Shown: positions 51,530 to 60,318 of the stretch, piece by piece
How positions within the stretch are numbered: the stretch's first letter is position 1
How the letters are laid out: every line of letters begins with the position of its first letter
From: Halococcus salsus
GTDB lineage: Archaea; Halobacteriota; Halobacteria; Halobacteriales; Halococcaceae
Assembly (NCBI RefSeq): GCF_009900715.1
Contig: NZ_JAAAJC010000005.1
Span: 1 to 64,000, forward strand
DNA length: 64,000 bases
Direction of reading: 5' to 3'
The notes under the pieces: model-generated
Seen by the model: only the letters and a program-made list of their open reading frames with translations
Told to the model about the DNA's origin: nothing
The model's database searches: none
Program-made: the position numbers and the translations under genes

Positions 51530-52480
51530 ATGAACCCCGATTTCACCGAGATAACGGTGATCGGCGACGACGACACCGGTCTGATCGCGCGGGTCACGTC
51601 GCTGCTGTTCGAGCGCGACGCCAACATCGAGGATCTGGATCAAGCGGTCCGGGAGGGCCTCTTCCGGATGACGATGCGGGTCGACACGACCGAGATGACC
51701 TGCACCGAGGACGACCTCCGTGAGGCGCTCGAAGCCCTCTGTGACGACCTCGGAATGGACGTCCAAGTCAGGTTCCCCGCCGACCGCGAGGCCAAGCGGA
51801 TCGCGGTGCTCGCCACCAAGGAGTCACACTGCCTTGCGGCCATGCTGGAGGCGTTCGTCGACGACGACCCCGAGGCGGAGGTCGTGGTCGTGGTGGCGAA
51901 CCACGACGACCTCGCGCCGCTCGCGGCAGCCCACGACATCCCCTTCTACGACATCGGTGACGCCGGCGGGGTGCCCGACGAGGAGTGGCTGTTGGACATC
52001 CTCGCCGAGTACGAGGTCGACCTCGTGGCGCTCGCCCGCTACATGCGGATCCTGAGCCCGAACGTGGTCTTCCGGTACGAAAGCAGAATTATCAACGTTC
52101 ATCCCTCGCTCCTACCGTCGTTCGCCGGGGCCGAGGCCTACCGACAAGCGATCGAGAAGGGCGTCCGGATCGCGGGCGTCACCGCCCACTACGTCACGAC
52201 CGACCTCGACCAGGGCCCGATCATCGCCCAGCGCGCCTTCGACGTGCCCGACGACGCGACGCCCGAGGAGCTGGAAGAGCGGGGCCAGCCGCTCGAAGCC
52301 GAGGCGCTCGTCGAGGCGGTTCGGCTCCACCTCGCGGGGGACCTGGTGGTCGGTCGCGGTCGAACCCATCTCCGCGAGGACAGCGATGCAGAGCTCGGTC
52401 TCCCCGAAGAGATCGCCGAGCTGAACCCCGACGCGCCGGTCGACAACGCATCCGTGACCGGCGGCCGTACGGAGGAGTAA
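51530..52480 (+). CDS. ACT-domain formyltransferase (PurU/PurN-like)
   Basis: Protein of 316 aa. The N-terminal ACT domain (residues 8-80, TVIGDDDTGLIARVTSLLFERDANI) is followed by a formyltransferase domain with the catalytic Asn-His-Asp: RIINVHPSLLPSF and TAHYVTTDLDQGPII. By architecture it matches PurU (10-formyl-THF hydrolase, releasing formate), but its place opposite purS-purQ suggests it may supply formate or act as GAR transformylase. A C-terminal tail of about 40 acidic residues is added. Substrate specificity is therefore open between PurU and PurN functions. Confidence 0.85.
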   Translation: MNPDFTEITVIGDDDTGLIARVTSLLFERDANIEDLDQAVREGLFRMTMRVDTTEMTCTEDDLREALEALCDDLGMDVQVRFPADREAKRIAVLATKESHCLAAMLEAFVDDDPEAEVVVVVANHDDLAPLAAAHDIPFYDIGDAGGVPDEEWLLDILAEYEVDLVALARYMRILSPNVVFRYESRIINVHPSLLPSFAGAEAYRQAIEKGVRIAGVTAHYVTTDLDQGPIIAQRAFDVPDDATPEELEERGQPLEAEALVEAVRLHLAGDLVVGRGRTHLREDSDAELGLPEEIAELNPDAPVDNASVTGGRTEE

Positions 52481-52983
52481 AGTCAGTGGAAGACGGCGGT
52501 CGGTAGAACAACACGGCGAATGAGCACCAGCTGGTTCGTCCTATGGGGTGAACCCACTGCGACGGGGTACATTCGCACGACCCGATGGTCGCGAGTTCAG
52601 GTGGCGGAGATAGCCTACTCGACGTCGGACCAGTATTCTTTTGAGAGATCACACGAACTATCTTGAAGAACCGTTTCATGAGACGCCGGCTCGCGATTCG
52701 TCCGGTATTCGATCCGCTCTCGCCCCCCGCCGCGCGACGGGCCCGATAGCCGCAGCACTCGGGTTCGTTTCGTTACCTCCCTGGTAGCCGCACTTCCTCT
52801 CGACCACCGCACGCACATGCCGATATCCATCGAGCTGCCGGTTCGATCCCGGCGCTCGTACGACCACGTACTGATACACGAATCACGACCGAGCCACCCG
52901 CACCGATGGCCGAAACGGTGGCGAGGGAACCGCTCGCACGCTCTGCGCGGAGTCGCGACGGCGTCCCTCGGCGGTGAGCGCCG
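52481..52983. other. 503-base gene-less stretch with T-arm hairpin
   Basis: No convincing gene is found on either strand. The left part (52600-52680) is A+T-richer. A hairpin at 52831-52858 has arms CGAGC/GCTCG and GCCGG/CCGGC around a TTCGATC loop, which is a tRNA T-arm shape without the rest of a tRNA. Remains of an inserted element or a decayed tRNA target are possible, especially next to an MFS gene with less biased codons. Confidence 0.5.
52831..52858 (+). other. T-arm-like hairpin in empty region
   Basis: CGAGC-T-GCCGG-TTCGATC-CCGGC-GCTCG forms ten pairs with one bulged T. The loop matches the tRNA TPsiC consensus. It is reminiscent of integrase target sites at tRNA 3' ends. Confidence 0.4.
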
Positions 52984-54273
52984 ATGAGCGCTCTCGACCG
53001 AATGCTGTGGCGTAACGCCGACTTCCGGCGATTCATCGCCGGGCAGTTCGTCACGAACGCTGGAGATAGCCTCTACACGGTGGCGATGCTCTGGCTCGCC
53101 TTCGAGTTGACCGACTCGACGCTGGTCACCGGCGCGCTGAATGCGATACTGCTCTTGCCGTGGCTGTTGCAGGTGTTCGCCGGGCCGCTCGTCGATCGCT
53201 TGCCACTCAAACACGTCCTCGTCGGCTCGCAGGTGATTCAGGGTATCGTCGTGTCGATCCTTCCGCTGGCAGCGGCGACGGGCCACCTGGACGTCGGTCT
53301 CCTGTTCGTCGTCGCGCCGGTGTTGATGCTCGCGTCGCTACTGATGGCACCGATGGAGACCGCACTGTTGCCCCGTATCGTGGACGACGAGCGTCTTCCC
53401 GGAGCGAACTCGGCGCTCTCGACCGTGACACTCGGGCTGGACATGGTGTTCGACGCGCTCGGCGGCGGCTTCGTCGCCGTGTTTGGCGCGACGGCCCTCT
53501 TTCTCGCCGATACGGCCACGTTCGCCGCCGCAGCACTGCTGTTCGCTAGCATCAGGCTCGGCACTGCTGCAGGGACTGCCGAGCGCACGGCACCGAGACG
53601 CACAACGGCTGCCCCGACCGTTCGTTCGGTGCTGCGCTCGTACGTCTCCGACCTTCAGGACGGCGTCGCGGTGCTTCGGGGAACAGTGTTCGTCGAACTG
53701 ACACTCACGACTGCAGTGGCGAACTTCACGACCGGGGTCACGCTGGCGATACTGCCGGCGTTCGGCGACGGCCTCGGTGGTCCTGCCATCTATGGCCTGC
53801 TACTGGGGGCACTCGGGATCGGCCGACTCATCGGCTCACTCGTCGGGCCGTGGTTTGAGAGCGTCCCCTACGGTAGGATGCTTCTCAGTCAAGGAATCGC
53901 TGCCTGCTGCTGGCTCGCGGCAGTTCTCGTGTCGTCGCCAGCACTCACAGTCGTCCTGTTCGGCCTCGCGTGGATACCCAGCGGGATATCGGGCGTTCTC
54001 AGTTCGACGTTGAACCAGCGAGTGTTTCCGGCTGACCTGCTGGGTCGGGTCGCCGCGACGAAAGGAACCGCGTCCGGGGCGACACTCCCGTTGGGCTCGC
54101 TTGTTGGTGGTGCAGTCGCCGAGGGGTTGGGAACGACGATGACGATGGCGCTGGCCGCGAGCGGTTTCGGCTTCATAGCCGTCTACATCGTCCTACGCCC
54201 GCGGCTTCGACGTCTCCCGGCCGTCAGGGCGGCCACGCCGGCTGATTTCGGTGTGGAGGCCGAAAAGGAGTAG
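52984..54273 (+). CDS. MFS transporter (MefA/DHA3-like), possibly acquired
   Basis: Twelve-helix transporter (429 aa) with the N-terminal signature NADFRRFIAGQFVTNAGDSLYTVAMLWLAFEL typical of DHA3-type macrolide/siderophore exporters. The second half reads GIGRLIGSLVGPW and SGVLSSTLNQRVFPADLLGRVAATKG. Codon third positions look less GC-biased than neighbouring genes (many A/T-ending codons), and the gene follows a 500-base empty stretch, so lateral arrival is possible. Start ATG 52984 sits at the end of that stretch. Substrate unknown. Confidence 0.83.
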   Translation: MSALDRMLWRNADFRRFIAGQFVTNAGDSLYTVAMLWLAFELTDSTLVTGALNAILLLPWLLQVFAGPLVDRLPLKHVLVGSQVIQGIVVSILPLAAATGHLDVGLLFVVAPVLMLASLLMAPMETALLPRIVDDERLPGANSALSTVTLGLDMVFDALGGGFVAVFGATALFLADTATFAAAALLFASIRLGTAAGTAERTAPRRTTAAPTVRSVLRSYVSDLQDGVAVLRGTVFVELTLTTAVANFTTGVTLAILPAFGDGLGGPAIYGLLLGALGIGRLIGSLVGPWFESVPYGRMLLSQGIAACCWLAAVLVSSPALTVVLFGLAWIPSGISGVLSSTLNQRVFPADLLGRVAATKGTASGATLPLGSLVGGAVAEGLGTTMTMALAASGFGFIAVYIVLRPRLRRLPAVRAATPADFGVEAEKE

Positions 54274-54416
54274 GCGGCCGGGAGTAGTGGCCTGTCCTAC
54301 TCAGTTCCTCCCGTTGGTCAGGTCCTGTCGGTCGTTTCCTTGTCCGTTTCGATGAGTTGCCCCGATCGGTCCTCACCAACCCATCTATGCTGACTCATCC
54401 GTTCGCCGACCCCTAA

Positions 54417-55442
54417 CTACTCGTTCAGCTCGCGCGCCGCCGCGACCGCGTCGTCGAGGTCCGGCGCGTCGAAGAAGTCACGCCCAACGTAGGCGTTCGC
54501 GCCCGCGGTGTAGAGCTCGCTCACGGTCGTGACCACGGCCGGGTCGAGCGGTTCGGGGTCGCGCTCGCAGCGCCCGCGCCAGTCGGTCTCCCCGGTCTCG
54601 TCGGCCTCGCGTTTGGCGGCGTCGACCGCCGCCACCCACTCGGGCTGGGCGTGTTTGTGGTACTGCCGGACGACCTCCTTCGAGACCTGCTGGCCGTCGT
54701 AGGCGAACCGGTTCTCGTCGAAGGTCCCGGCCACGTCGGCGACCCGGACCTCGCCGTCGGCGTAGAGACACTCGATCTTGCCGTCCTCGTGGGTGAACCC
54801 GGCCGACTCCGCCCGCTCGGTGACGACCCGATTGACCTCACGGGCGATCGCCGCGCAGTCGTCGAGAGCCGCCCGCCCCGCGACCCGCTGGGCCTCCTCG
54901 CGCGTGAGATATCGGTCGGTCTCCTCGAACTTGGTCGAGAACTCCACCACCGGCTCGGGGAGCGAGACGGGTTCGTCGGGCCACTCGTGGGTGTCGAGGC
55001 CCACGTCCTCGGGGTCGCGCCGGCTGCGGAGGCTCGACCCGACCGGGACGGCGTTCCGAAAGACGATCTCCAAGGGGATCAGGTAATTCTCGCCTGCGGC
55101 GGCGTGGAAGGCGTCGTAATCGTAGGTTCCGTCTTCGACCGGAAGGTCGGGCACCGTCGCGAGGTCGATCGCCATCTCTCGCGGCGCGTCGTGGCAGTCG
55201 TCGAGCGCGACGACTTCACCGTCCTCGACGACGCCCCGGTAGTGGGTCGGGACGCCCTCGCTTTCGAGGAGCGCGAAGTTGTGCGCGCCCATCGTACAGA
55301 GGCTCGCGCCCTTCTCGGGGATCGCATCGGGCATCCGCCCCCAGTCGAATACCGAGTAGGCGTCGGTGAAGACGAACCGTCCCCGGCCGAGGGCCGTGTC
55401 GGTGGCCGGCTCGGCCACCCGGAACTCCTTGACGCTGGTCAT
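54417..55442 (-). CDS. purC: SAICAR synthetase
   Basis: Phosphoribosylaminoimidazole-succinocarboxamide synthase, step 7 of purine synthesis (341 aa, longer than bacterial forms as in archaea). Motifs: [31 protein letters not shown] (in family terms), [28 protein letters not shown], and [13 protein letters not shown]. Start ATG 55442; a 29-residue extension is rejected because a TGATATATG box (about 55489-55497) lies upstream. Divergent from the first zinc microprotein gene. Confidence 0.93.
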   Translation of the reverse strand: MTSVKEFRVAEPATDTALGRGRFVFTDAYSVFDWGRMPDAIPEKGASLCTMGAHNFALLESEGVPTHYRGVVEDGEVVALDDCHDAPREMAIDLATVPDLPVEDGTYDYDAFHAAAGENYLIPLEIVFRNAVPVGSSLRSRRDPEDVGLDTHEWPDEPVSLPEPVVEFSTKFEETDRYLTREEAQRVAGRAALDDCAAIAREVNRVVTERAESAGFTHEDGKIECLYADGEVRVADVAGTFDENRFAYDGQQVSKEVVRQYHKHAQPEWVAAVDAAKREADETGETDWRGRCERDPEPLDPAVVTTVSELYTAGANAYVGRDFFDAPDLDDAVAAARELNE

Positions 55443-55540
55443 GGTCGGGGGTCGCCGGGGGCGAACTAATCGGTTGCCATCCGAGCAAACATATATCACC
55501 GCTGGCTCACGAAGGTGGTAGCTGTTCACACTCCAGTACT

Positions 55541-55702
55541 ATGCCCGAGACCACCTGTGCGAAGTGTGGGGAGCGCGGCGAGTCCCACTGGCGGATCCGG
55601 CTCGAACGCGACTCACAAGCCACGACCGAGGCGAGCGGCTACCGGCTATGCCGCGGCTGCTGGGACGAGCTCCGCGGCCGGCACGGGGAGGCGGAGTCGT
55701 GA
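55541..55702 (+). CDS. Zinc microprotein (53 aa)
   Basis: A 53-residue protein, too short to be found by long-ORF scans. Four Cys in two CxxC pairs, CAKC (residues 6-9) and CRGC (about 38-41), form a likely zinc-binding fold. The N-terminus is MPETTCAKCGERG. The stop overlaps the next gene's GTG start (GTGA), suggesting co-translation. Small zinc-finger proteins are abundant in haloarchaea and often influence stress or biofilm traits; function here is unknown. Confidence 0.75.
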   Translation: MPETTCAKCGERGESHWRIRLERDSQATTEASGYRLCRGCWDELRGRHGEAES

Positions 55703-55941
55703 CCCAGAACCCGGACGTCCCGGCCGAGACCGACGGCGGGCAGACCGTCGGCACCGACTGCGCGCTCTGCGGGCGCGATCTCTCGCCGAGCGAGTACCCC
55801 CACTGCCGGACGGTGCTGGTCGACGAGACCCCGACGGGCGGCGAGAAGGAGTCGGTGCGGATGGTCTGTGATTCCTGTTTCCGCGAGCTCGACGAGGAGC
55901 TCACGAGACACACGGACTCGAGTTCGGGACAGTCGGCCTGA
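55699..55941 (+). CDS. Zinc-ribbon microprotein (80 aa)
   Basis: Starts at GTG 55699 inside the previous gene's stop. Cys pairs CALC (about residues 19-22) and CDSC (about 56-59), with a further HCR between, support a zinc ribbon. The linker is acidic. An 80-aa product is used; a longer frame is out of register with the microprotein. It is 66 bp before cofH with its own promoter. Confidence 0.75.
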   Translation: MTQNPDVPAETDGGQTVGTDCALCGRDLSPSEYPHCRTVLVDETPTGGEKESVRMVCDSCFRELDEELTRHTDSSSGQSA

Positions 55942-55977
55942 CCGCCGCGCGAACCACGCACGCCACCCCACCGCTGG

Positions 55978-55986
55978 GTTTTAACG
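55978..55986 (+). promoter_or_regulatory. Promoter of cofH
   Basis: GTTTTAACG is centred about 26 bases before ATG 56008, a leaderless-type arrangement. It marks cofH as a separate unit from the zinc microproteins. Confidence 0.6.
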
Positions 55987-56007
55987 CGTCGCCGACACGG
56001 CTTAGAC

Positions 56008-57378
56008 ATGGCCGACGTATCACGCGGGGAGTTCGACTTCGAACACGTCCCCGAAACCGACCAGTCCTTCGAGAACGCCCTCCGAAACGCCCGCGACGGC
56101 GACCGTCTCTCCGTCGACGACGGCATCGAACTCATCACCACCGGCACGGACAGTGATGGAATCGACCCCGAACGAAAGGAGGCGGTGCTCGAAGCCGCCG
56201 ACCGCCGTCGCGAGGAGGTGGTCGGCGACCGGGTGACGTTCGTCGCCAACCTCAACAACAACGTCACCACCGCGTGCAATACAGGTTGTCTGTTCTGCAA
56301 CTTCAAGGACAGCTCGCACGCGTTCCGCACCGACTCGACCGTCGAGCACGCGGGCTTCACGAAGACACCAACCGAGTCGCGCGAGATCGTTCGTGCCGCC
56401 GCCGAACGCGGCATCTACGAGGTCACCTCCGTCTCGGGGCTCCACCCCGCCTTCGCCCTCGACGACGAACACCACGAGATCCTCGCCGGGCACGCAAACG
56501 CCGCGCGAACGGTGAACTACCGTCCGCCCGCCGAGTACGACACGGATCCGGGCACCTACCTCGAACAGATGCGCGCGATGAGCACGGACGGGATCCACCT
56601 CCACTCGATGACGCCCGAGGAGGCCTACCACGCCAAGCGCGGCACCGACTGGAGCTACGAGGAGGTCTACCGCCGGCTGAAGAACGCAGGGCTCTCCTCG
56701 GCCCCCGGCACCGCCGCCGAGATCCTCGTCGACGAGGTTCGAGACGTGATCTGCCCCGGGAAGATCGACACCCAGGGCTGGCTCGACGCGATGGAGGCCG
56801 CCGCCACCGTCGGTCTCGACATGACCGCGACCATCATGTACGGCCACGTCGAGAACGAAGCCCACCGAGTTCTCCACCTCGAAAAGGTGCGCGACCTCCA
56901 GGACAGAACGGGAGCCATCACGGAGTTCGTACCGCTCTCGTTCGTCTACCCGAACACGCCGCTCCACGACCGCGGCATCGTCGAGTCGGGAGCCACCGAG
57001 GACGAGGACGAACTCCTGATCGCCGTTTCCAGATTGTTCCTCGACAACATCGAGAACATCCAGTCGAGCTGGGTGAAGTACGGCGACCAACAGGGATTGA
57101 AGATGCTTTCGTGTGGAGCCAACGACTTCATGGGGACCATTCTCTCCGAAGAGATCACCAAACGCGCGGGCGGCGAGTTCGGCGAGTACCGGAGCTTCGC
57201 CGAGTACGTCGAGATGATCTCCGCCATCGGCCGGACGCCCGCCGAGCGCTCGACGGACTACCGACAGATCCGCGATATCGACCCGAGTGAGAAGACTTTC
57301 GGCCCGCGACTCGGGCCGCAGAGCGACGGCACGCCGCTGTTCGATGCGGGAACGACGCCCGCGACCGCCGACGACTGA
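56008..57378 (+). CDS. cofH: FO synthase subunit 2 (CofH)
   Basis: Radical SAM enzyme (456 aa) joining a tyrosine-derived fragment to the deazaflavin precursor of coenzyme F420. The radical SAM cluster motif CNTGCLFCNF is near residues 91-100. The C-terminal domain includes VSGLHPAFALDDEHHE, and MGTILSEEITKRAGGE. Full length. It is convergent with cofG (85-bp gap) rather than fused as in bacterial FbiC. F420 serves redox enzymes in haloarchaea. Confidence 0.94.
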   Translation: MADVSRGEFDFEHVPETDQSFENALRNARDGDRLSVDDGIELITTGTDSDGIDPERKEAVLEAADRRREEVVGDRVTFVANLNNNVTTACNTGCLFCNFKDSSHAFRTDSTVEHAGFTKTPTESREIVRAAAERGIYEVTSVSGLHPAFALDDEHHEILAGHANAARTVNYRPPAEYDTDPGTYLEQMRAMSTDGIHLHSMTPEEAYHAKRGTDWSYEEVYRRLKNAGLSSAPGTAAEILVDEVRDVICPGKIDTQGWLDAMEAAATVGLDMTATIMYGHVENEAHRVLHLEKVRDLQDRTGAITEFVPLSFVYPNTPLHDRGIVESGATEDEDELLIAVSRLFLDNIENIQSSWVKYGDQQGLKMLSCGANDFMGTILSEEITKRAGGEFGEYRSFAEYVEMISAIGRTPAERSTDYRQIRDIDPSEKTFGPRLGPQSDGTPLFDAGTTPATADD

Positions 57379-57463
57379 GGCTCGTTCGAAATCGCGACGC
57401 TGGACTACGCCGACGACTGTTCTTCTGAAGGTCGGGGATCGCCGACGAGTACAACCGCCTACG

Positions 57464-58540
57464 TCAGCCGTCGAGCACCGCGCGATAGCGTTCACCGGCG
57501 GCGTCGTCGGCCTCGATCGCGCGCTGGATGACCGGTGAGAGCCAGCCGTCCTCGACGTAGTGTGCGTGGGTCGGCAAGCGCTCTCGCAACGGGACGCCGC
57601 CGAACTCGGCTATCTCCTCCAACTCCCGGAGCGCGGGCCAGGCGTAGTCGGGGTTGATGTGATCGGCGGTGATCGGGGAGACCCCACCGAGATCGTCGAC
57701 ACCGCAGTCGAGCACCTCTCGAACGGGCGCGAGGTTCGGCGGGACCTGGACCGAGATCTCCGCGGGAAGTGCGGCGCGCGCCATCGCCACCGCGCGCCGG
57801 AGGTCCTCGACGTCGGGCGTCGACCCGCGCCAGCGCTCGTTCTCCGCGACGGGTTGCACGATGACCTCCTGAATGTGACCGTACTCCTCGTGGAGGCCAC
57901 GGATCGCGAGCAGCGAGTCGGCTCGGTCCGACCAGTCCTCGCCGATCCCCACGAGGATCCCGGTCGTGAACGGGATGCCCACTTCCCCCGCCGCCCGAAT
58001 GGTGTTCAGTCGCTGCTCGGGGGTCTTTCGCCGGGGGCCGGCATGAGCGTCGACGTCGGCGGTGGTTTCGAGCATCACGCCCATCGAGGCGTTGACCTCG
58101 GCGAGCGGGGCCATCTGCTCGCGCGTGAGGTCGCCGGGGTTGCTGTGCGGGAGGATGCCCACGTCGAGCGCGAGCTCGCACATCTCGTGGAGGTAGTCGT
58201 GGATCGAGTCATGGCCCCAGTCGTCGAGCTGGTCGTGGATCTCGGTATAGCGGTCGTCGGGGGTGTCGCCGAAGGTGAACAGCGCCTCGGTACAGCCCGC
58301 GTCGACACCCGTTTCGAGCACGTCGCGGACCGCTTCCCGAGACATGAGGGTGGCCTCCCCAGGGGGATCGAAGTAGGTGCAGTAGGTACAGGTGTAGCGA
58401 CACGCGGTGGTGAGCGGGACGAAGACGTTGCGCGCGAAGGTGAGCGCCGGTGCGGGGTCGACGTCGGCGGGACCAGTCGTCAAAAGCCGGTCGCGCTCGT
58501 GCGCCGAGAACCCGAACTCGCTGGCGAGGGTCCCGGACAT
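57464..58540 (-). CDS. cofG: FO synthase subunit 1 (CofG)
   Basis: Radical SAM partner of CofH (358 aa), making the FO chromophore. Motif CRYTCTYCTYF is near residues 46-56; further features are FTFGDTPDDRY, the conserved GVMLETTADVDAHAG and TTGILVGIGEDWSDRADSL. Start ATG 58540 is chosen, as the longer frame (11 residues) is not family-like. It is transcribed on the same strand as cofC, 179 bp downstream of it. Confidence 0.94.
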   Translation of the reverse strand: MSGTLASEFGFSAHERDRLLTTGPADVDPAPALTFARNVFVPLTTACRYTCTYCTYFDPPGEATLMSREAVRDVLETGVDAGCTEALFTFGDTPDDRYTEIHDQLDDWGHDSIHDYLHEMCELALDVGILPHSNPGDLTREQMAPLAEVNASMGVMLETTADVDAHAGPRRKTPEQRLNTIRAAGEVGIPFTTGILVGIGEDWSDRADSLLAIRGLHEEYGHIQEVIVQPVAENERWRGSTPDVEDLRRAVAMARAALPAEISVQVPPNLAPVREVLDCGVDDLGGVSPITADHINPDYAWPALRELEEIAEFGGVPLRERLPTHAHYVEDGWLSPVIQRAIEADDAAGERYRAVLDG

Positions 58541-58719
58541 GGAGTCGGCTTCCGGTCGGATACGCAAAAGCACTGTCTTCGACGCGACCCCGGTGTCGAG
58601 TGGAGGGCGACGACACCGGGTGCGACGTCAGGTGGGCGTCGTCGGCGCGAACCATGGCGTTCGCGCACTCACGGGTTGGCCACCGAACGGAAAAACGGTT
58701 GTCCCAAATCTCACCGGGT

Positions 58720-59328
58720 TCAGACGCGACGAACCGTGACACGGCCGGTCGAGTTCGTCGCGAGGTCGATGTCGGCGTCGACGAGCCAGTCACGCGCCGC
58801 GCCGGTCGCGTGGATCAACACCTCGGCGAGGTCCGCGGGTTCGTCGATGTCGGTCGCGAGCCGGAACGAGTCCACGGTCCCGACGCGCGCACCGACCCGC
58901 CGCGCCGCACGTCGGTGGTCGAGGTACGACGTCCCGTGGAAGTCGGTTCGAAACTCGGGGTGGCGGGCGACGAGCGCGTTGGTCCCGCCGCCCCGGCCCG
59001 GGGCGAGCACGACGTCGCCCGAGGCGTCGAACAGGGTCGAGAGCGCGGCGGGCGTGGCGAGCGGGAGGTCGGCCATCACCACCGCCGCGGGGCCGTCGTC
59101 GAGGACCGCATCGACCGCCGCGCTCAGTGGGCGGTCGTCGACGGTGGTCGGCACGTCGGCGTCGAGCGGCGCGGTGGCGAGAACGGTGGGGTCGTGACTC
59201 GTCGCCCGGAGCGCGTCGAGGACGTCGTGGAGCATCGCGCGGGCGAAGTCGCGGCGTTCGTCGGGGGTGAGGACGTCCCCGAGTCGGGTCTTCGGCTGGT
59301 CGGCGGCGAACGGGACCACGACGCGCAT
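58720..59328 (-). CDS. cofC: 2-phospho-L-lactate guanylyltransferase (CofC)
   Basis: Activates 2-phospholactate with GTP for attachment to FO (202 aa), the step before CofD. The nucleotidyltransferase pattern is visible: MRVVVPFAADQPKTRLGDVLTPDERRDFA, then AAVVMADLPLA and the metal loop VVLAPGRGGGTNAL. The C-terminus is family-typical. It lies just upstream of cofG on the same strand and is part of the F420 cluster. Confidence 0.93.
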   Translation of the reverse strand: MRVVVPFAADQPKTRLGDVLTPDERRDFARAMLHDVLDALRATSHDPTVLATAPLDADVPTTVDDRPLSAAVDAVLDDGPAAVVMADLPLATPAALSTLFDASGDVVLAPGRGGGTNALVARHPEFRTDFHGTSYLDHRRAARRVGARVGTVDSFRLATDIDEPADLAEVLIHATGAARDWLVDADIDLATNSTGRVTVRRV

Positions 59329-59358
59329 ACCGCCCGAAACACACCGGCCCTCAAATCC

Positions 59359-60123
59359 TCAGCGGTCGCGCCACGAGTCCTCCGCCGAGCGCTTGCGGTA
59401 GGTCCGTACGCCGGCCCCGCCGAGCACGACCACGACGCCGCCGAGGAACAGCCCCGAGATCATGCCGATGGGATAAGTCTCCCGACCGGCATCTTGGCGG
59501 GCGTCGGCCGCGATCGACGTCGCGAGGTCGAACTCGCCGGCGCGGTAGGCGGTCACCGCGAAGCCGAACTGCTCCTCGAGCTCCGCGTCGCTGCCGTTGT
59601 CGCGGATGGCGGCCCGGGTGGCGTTGAGCGTCGTCCGCGCCGACTGGCTCGACCGGGTGTAGTGGGCCGCGCGCCAGTCGTCGACCGTCCCCGACGAGTT
59701 CCCGCCCTCGCGAGCGAACGAAACCAGTCGATAGCGCTCACGGTCGGGGTAGGTGAAGTTCGCGACCGACGGGGCGGTGCCCGTGACCGAGACGGTGATC
59801 TCGCTCACGTTCCGGGCGGCGCGAACGGGAACGGTGACCGACGGACCGCGGCCCTGCCGGGTGGCGAGCACGCGGTGATCGAGCCCGGCGGCCGTGACGG
59901 TCCAGGTCGCGTTGTCGAGCCCCGTCGTGGCGTTGAGCCGCCACTCGGTCGGCGCGTCGGTGTAGAGGTCCGTGAGGACGTAGGACGCCGTGACGTTCTC
60001 GCCGACCTGGGTTGCGTTCGGGGACTGGTTCGCGGTGGCCGAGACCGCCGCCCCCGGCGTGGCGAGCGCGGCGACCGCGACGAGGGCAGCCACGAGAAGG
60101 AACGCGCGTGTCGGTCGGGTCAT
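59359..60123 (-). CDS. Signal-peptide membrane protein, unknown
   Basis: Exported protein of 254 aa. A clear signal peptide (residues 5-30) ends in the AVSATA region. A beta-rich extracytoplasmic domain with many Asn-X-Ser/Thr sites follows (candidate N-glycosylation). A C-terminal helix (about 222-243) anchors it with a basic tail RKRSAEDSWRDR. Start ATG 60123. It may be lipid- or surface-bound and share processing with the PGF-CTERM protein. No enzymatic motif is seen. Confidence 0.75.
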   Translation of the reverse strand: MTRPTRAFLLVAALVAVAALATPGAAVSATANQSPNATQVGENVTASYVLTDLYTDAPTEWRLNATTGLDNATWTVTAAGLDHRVLATRQGRGPSVTVPVRAARNVSEITVSVTGTAPSVANFTYPDRERYRLVSFAREGGNSSGTVDDWRAAHYTRSSQSARTTLNATRAAIRDNGSDAELEEQFGFAVTAYRAGEFDLATSIAADARQDAGRETYPIGMISGLFLGGVVVVLGGAGVRTYRKRSAEDSWRDR

Positions 60124-60257
60124 GGAATGGTGACGGCGACGGCAACGCCAAGACGACCATCGGAGCGGTCGGTTGCGTTCCCACCGCTCGATACTCAATT
60201 AATCCCACTCGGAACAATAACTCTTGCGCCAGACGGCTTCTCGGGCCCGGAAACGGG

Positions 60258-60275
60258 GTCTGACGCACGTCAGAC
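60258..60275. promoter_or_regulatory. 18-bp palindrome, possible operator
   Basis: GTCTGACG-CA-CGTCAGAC is a perfect 8-bp inverted repeat in the 195-bp gap between the NDUFA9-like gene stop and the signal-peptide gene start. It could be a transcript end or operator; which is not clear. Confidence 0.5.
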
Positions 60276-60318
60276 GAAAGGCTGACACCGGGCGGGAAGC
60301 CCGGTTATGGCCGGTCGG

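Noticed and set aside
52676-53286. Minus-strand frames across the gap before the MFS gene
   Set aside because: No conserved motif, arginine-rich low-complexity products; the region is better described as non-coding.
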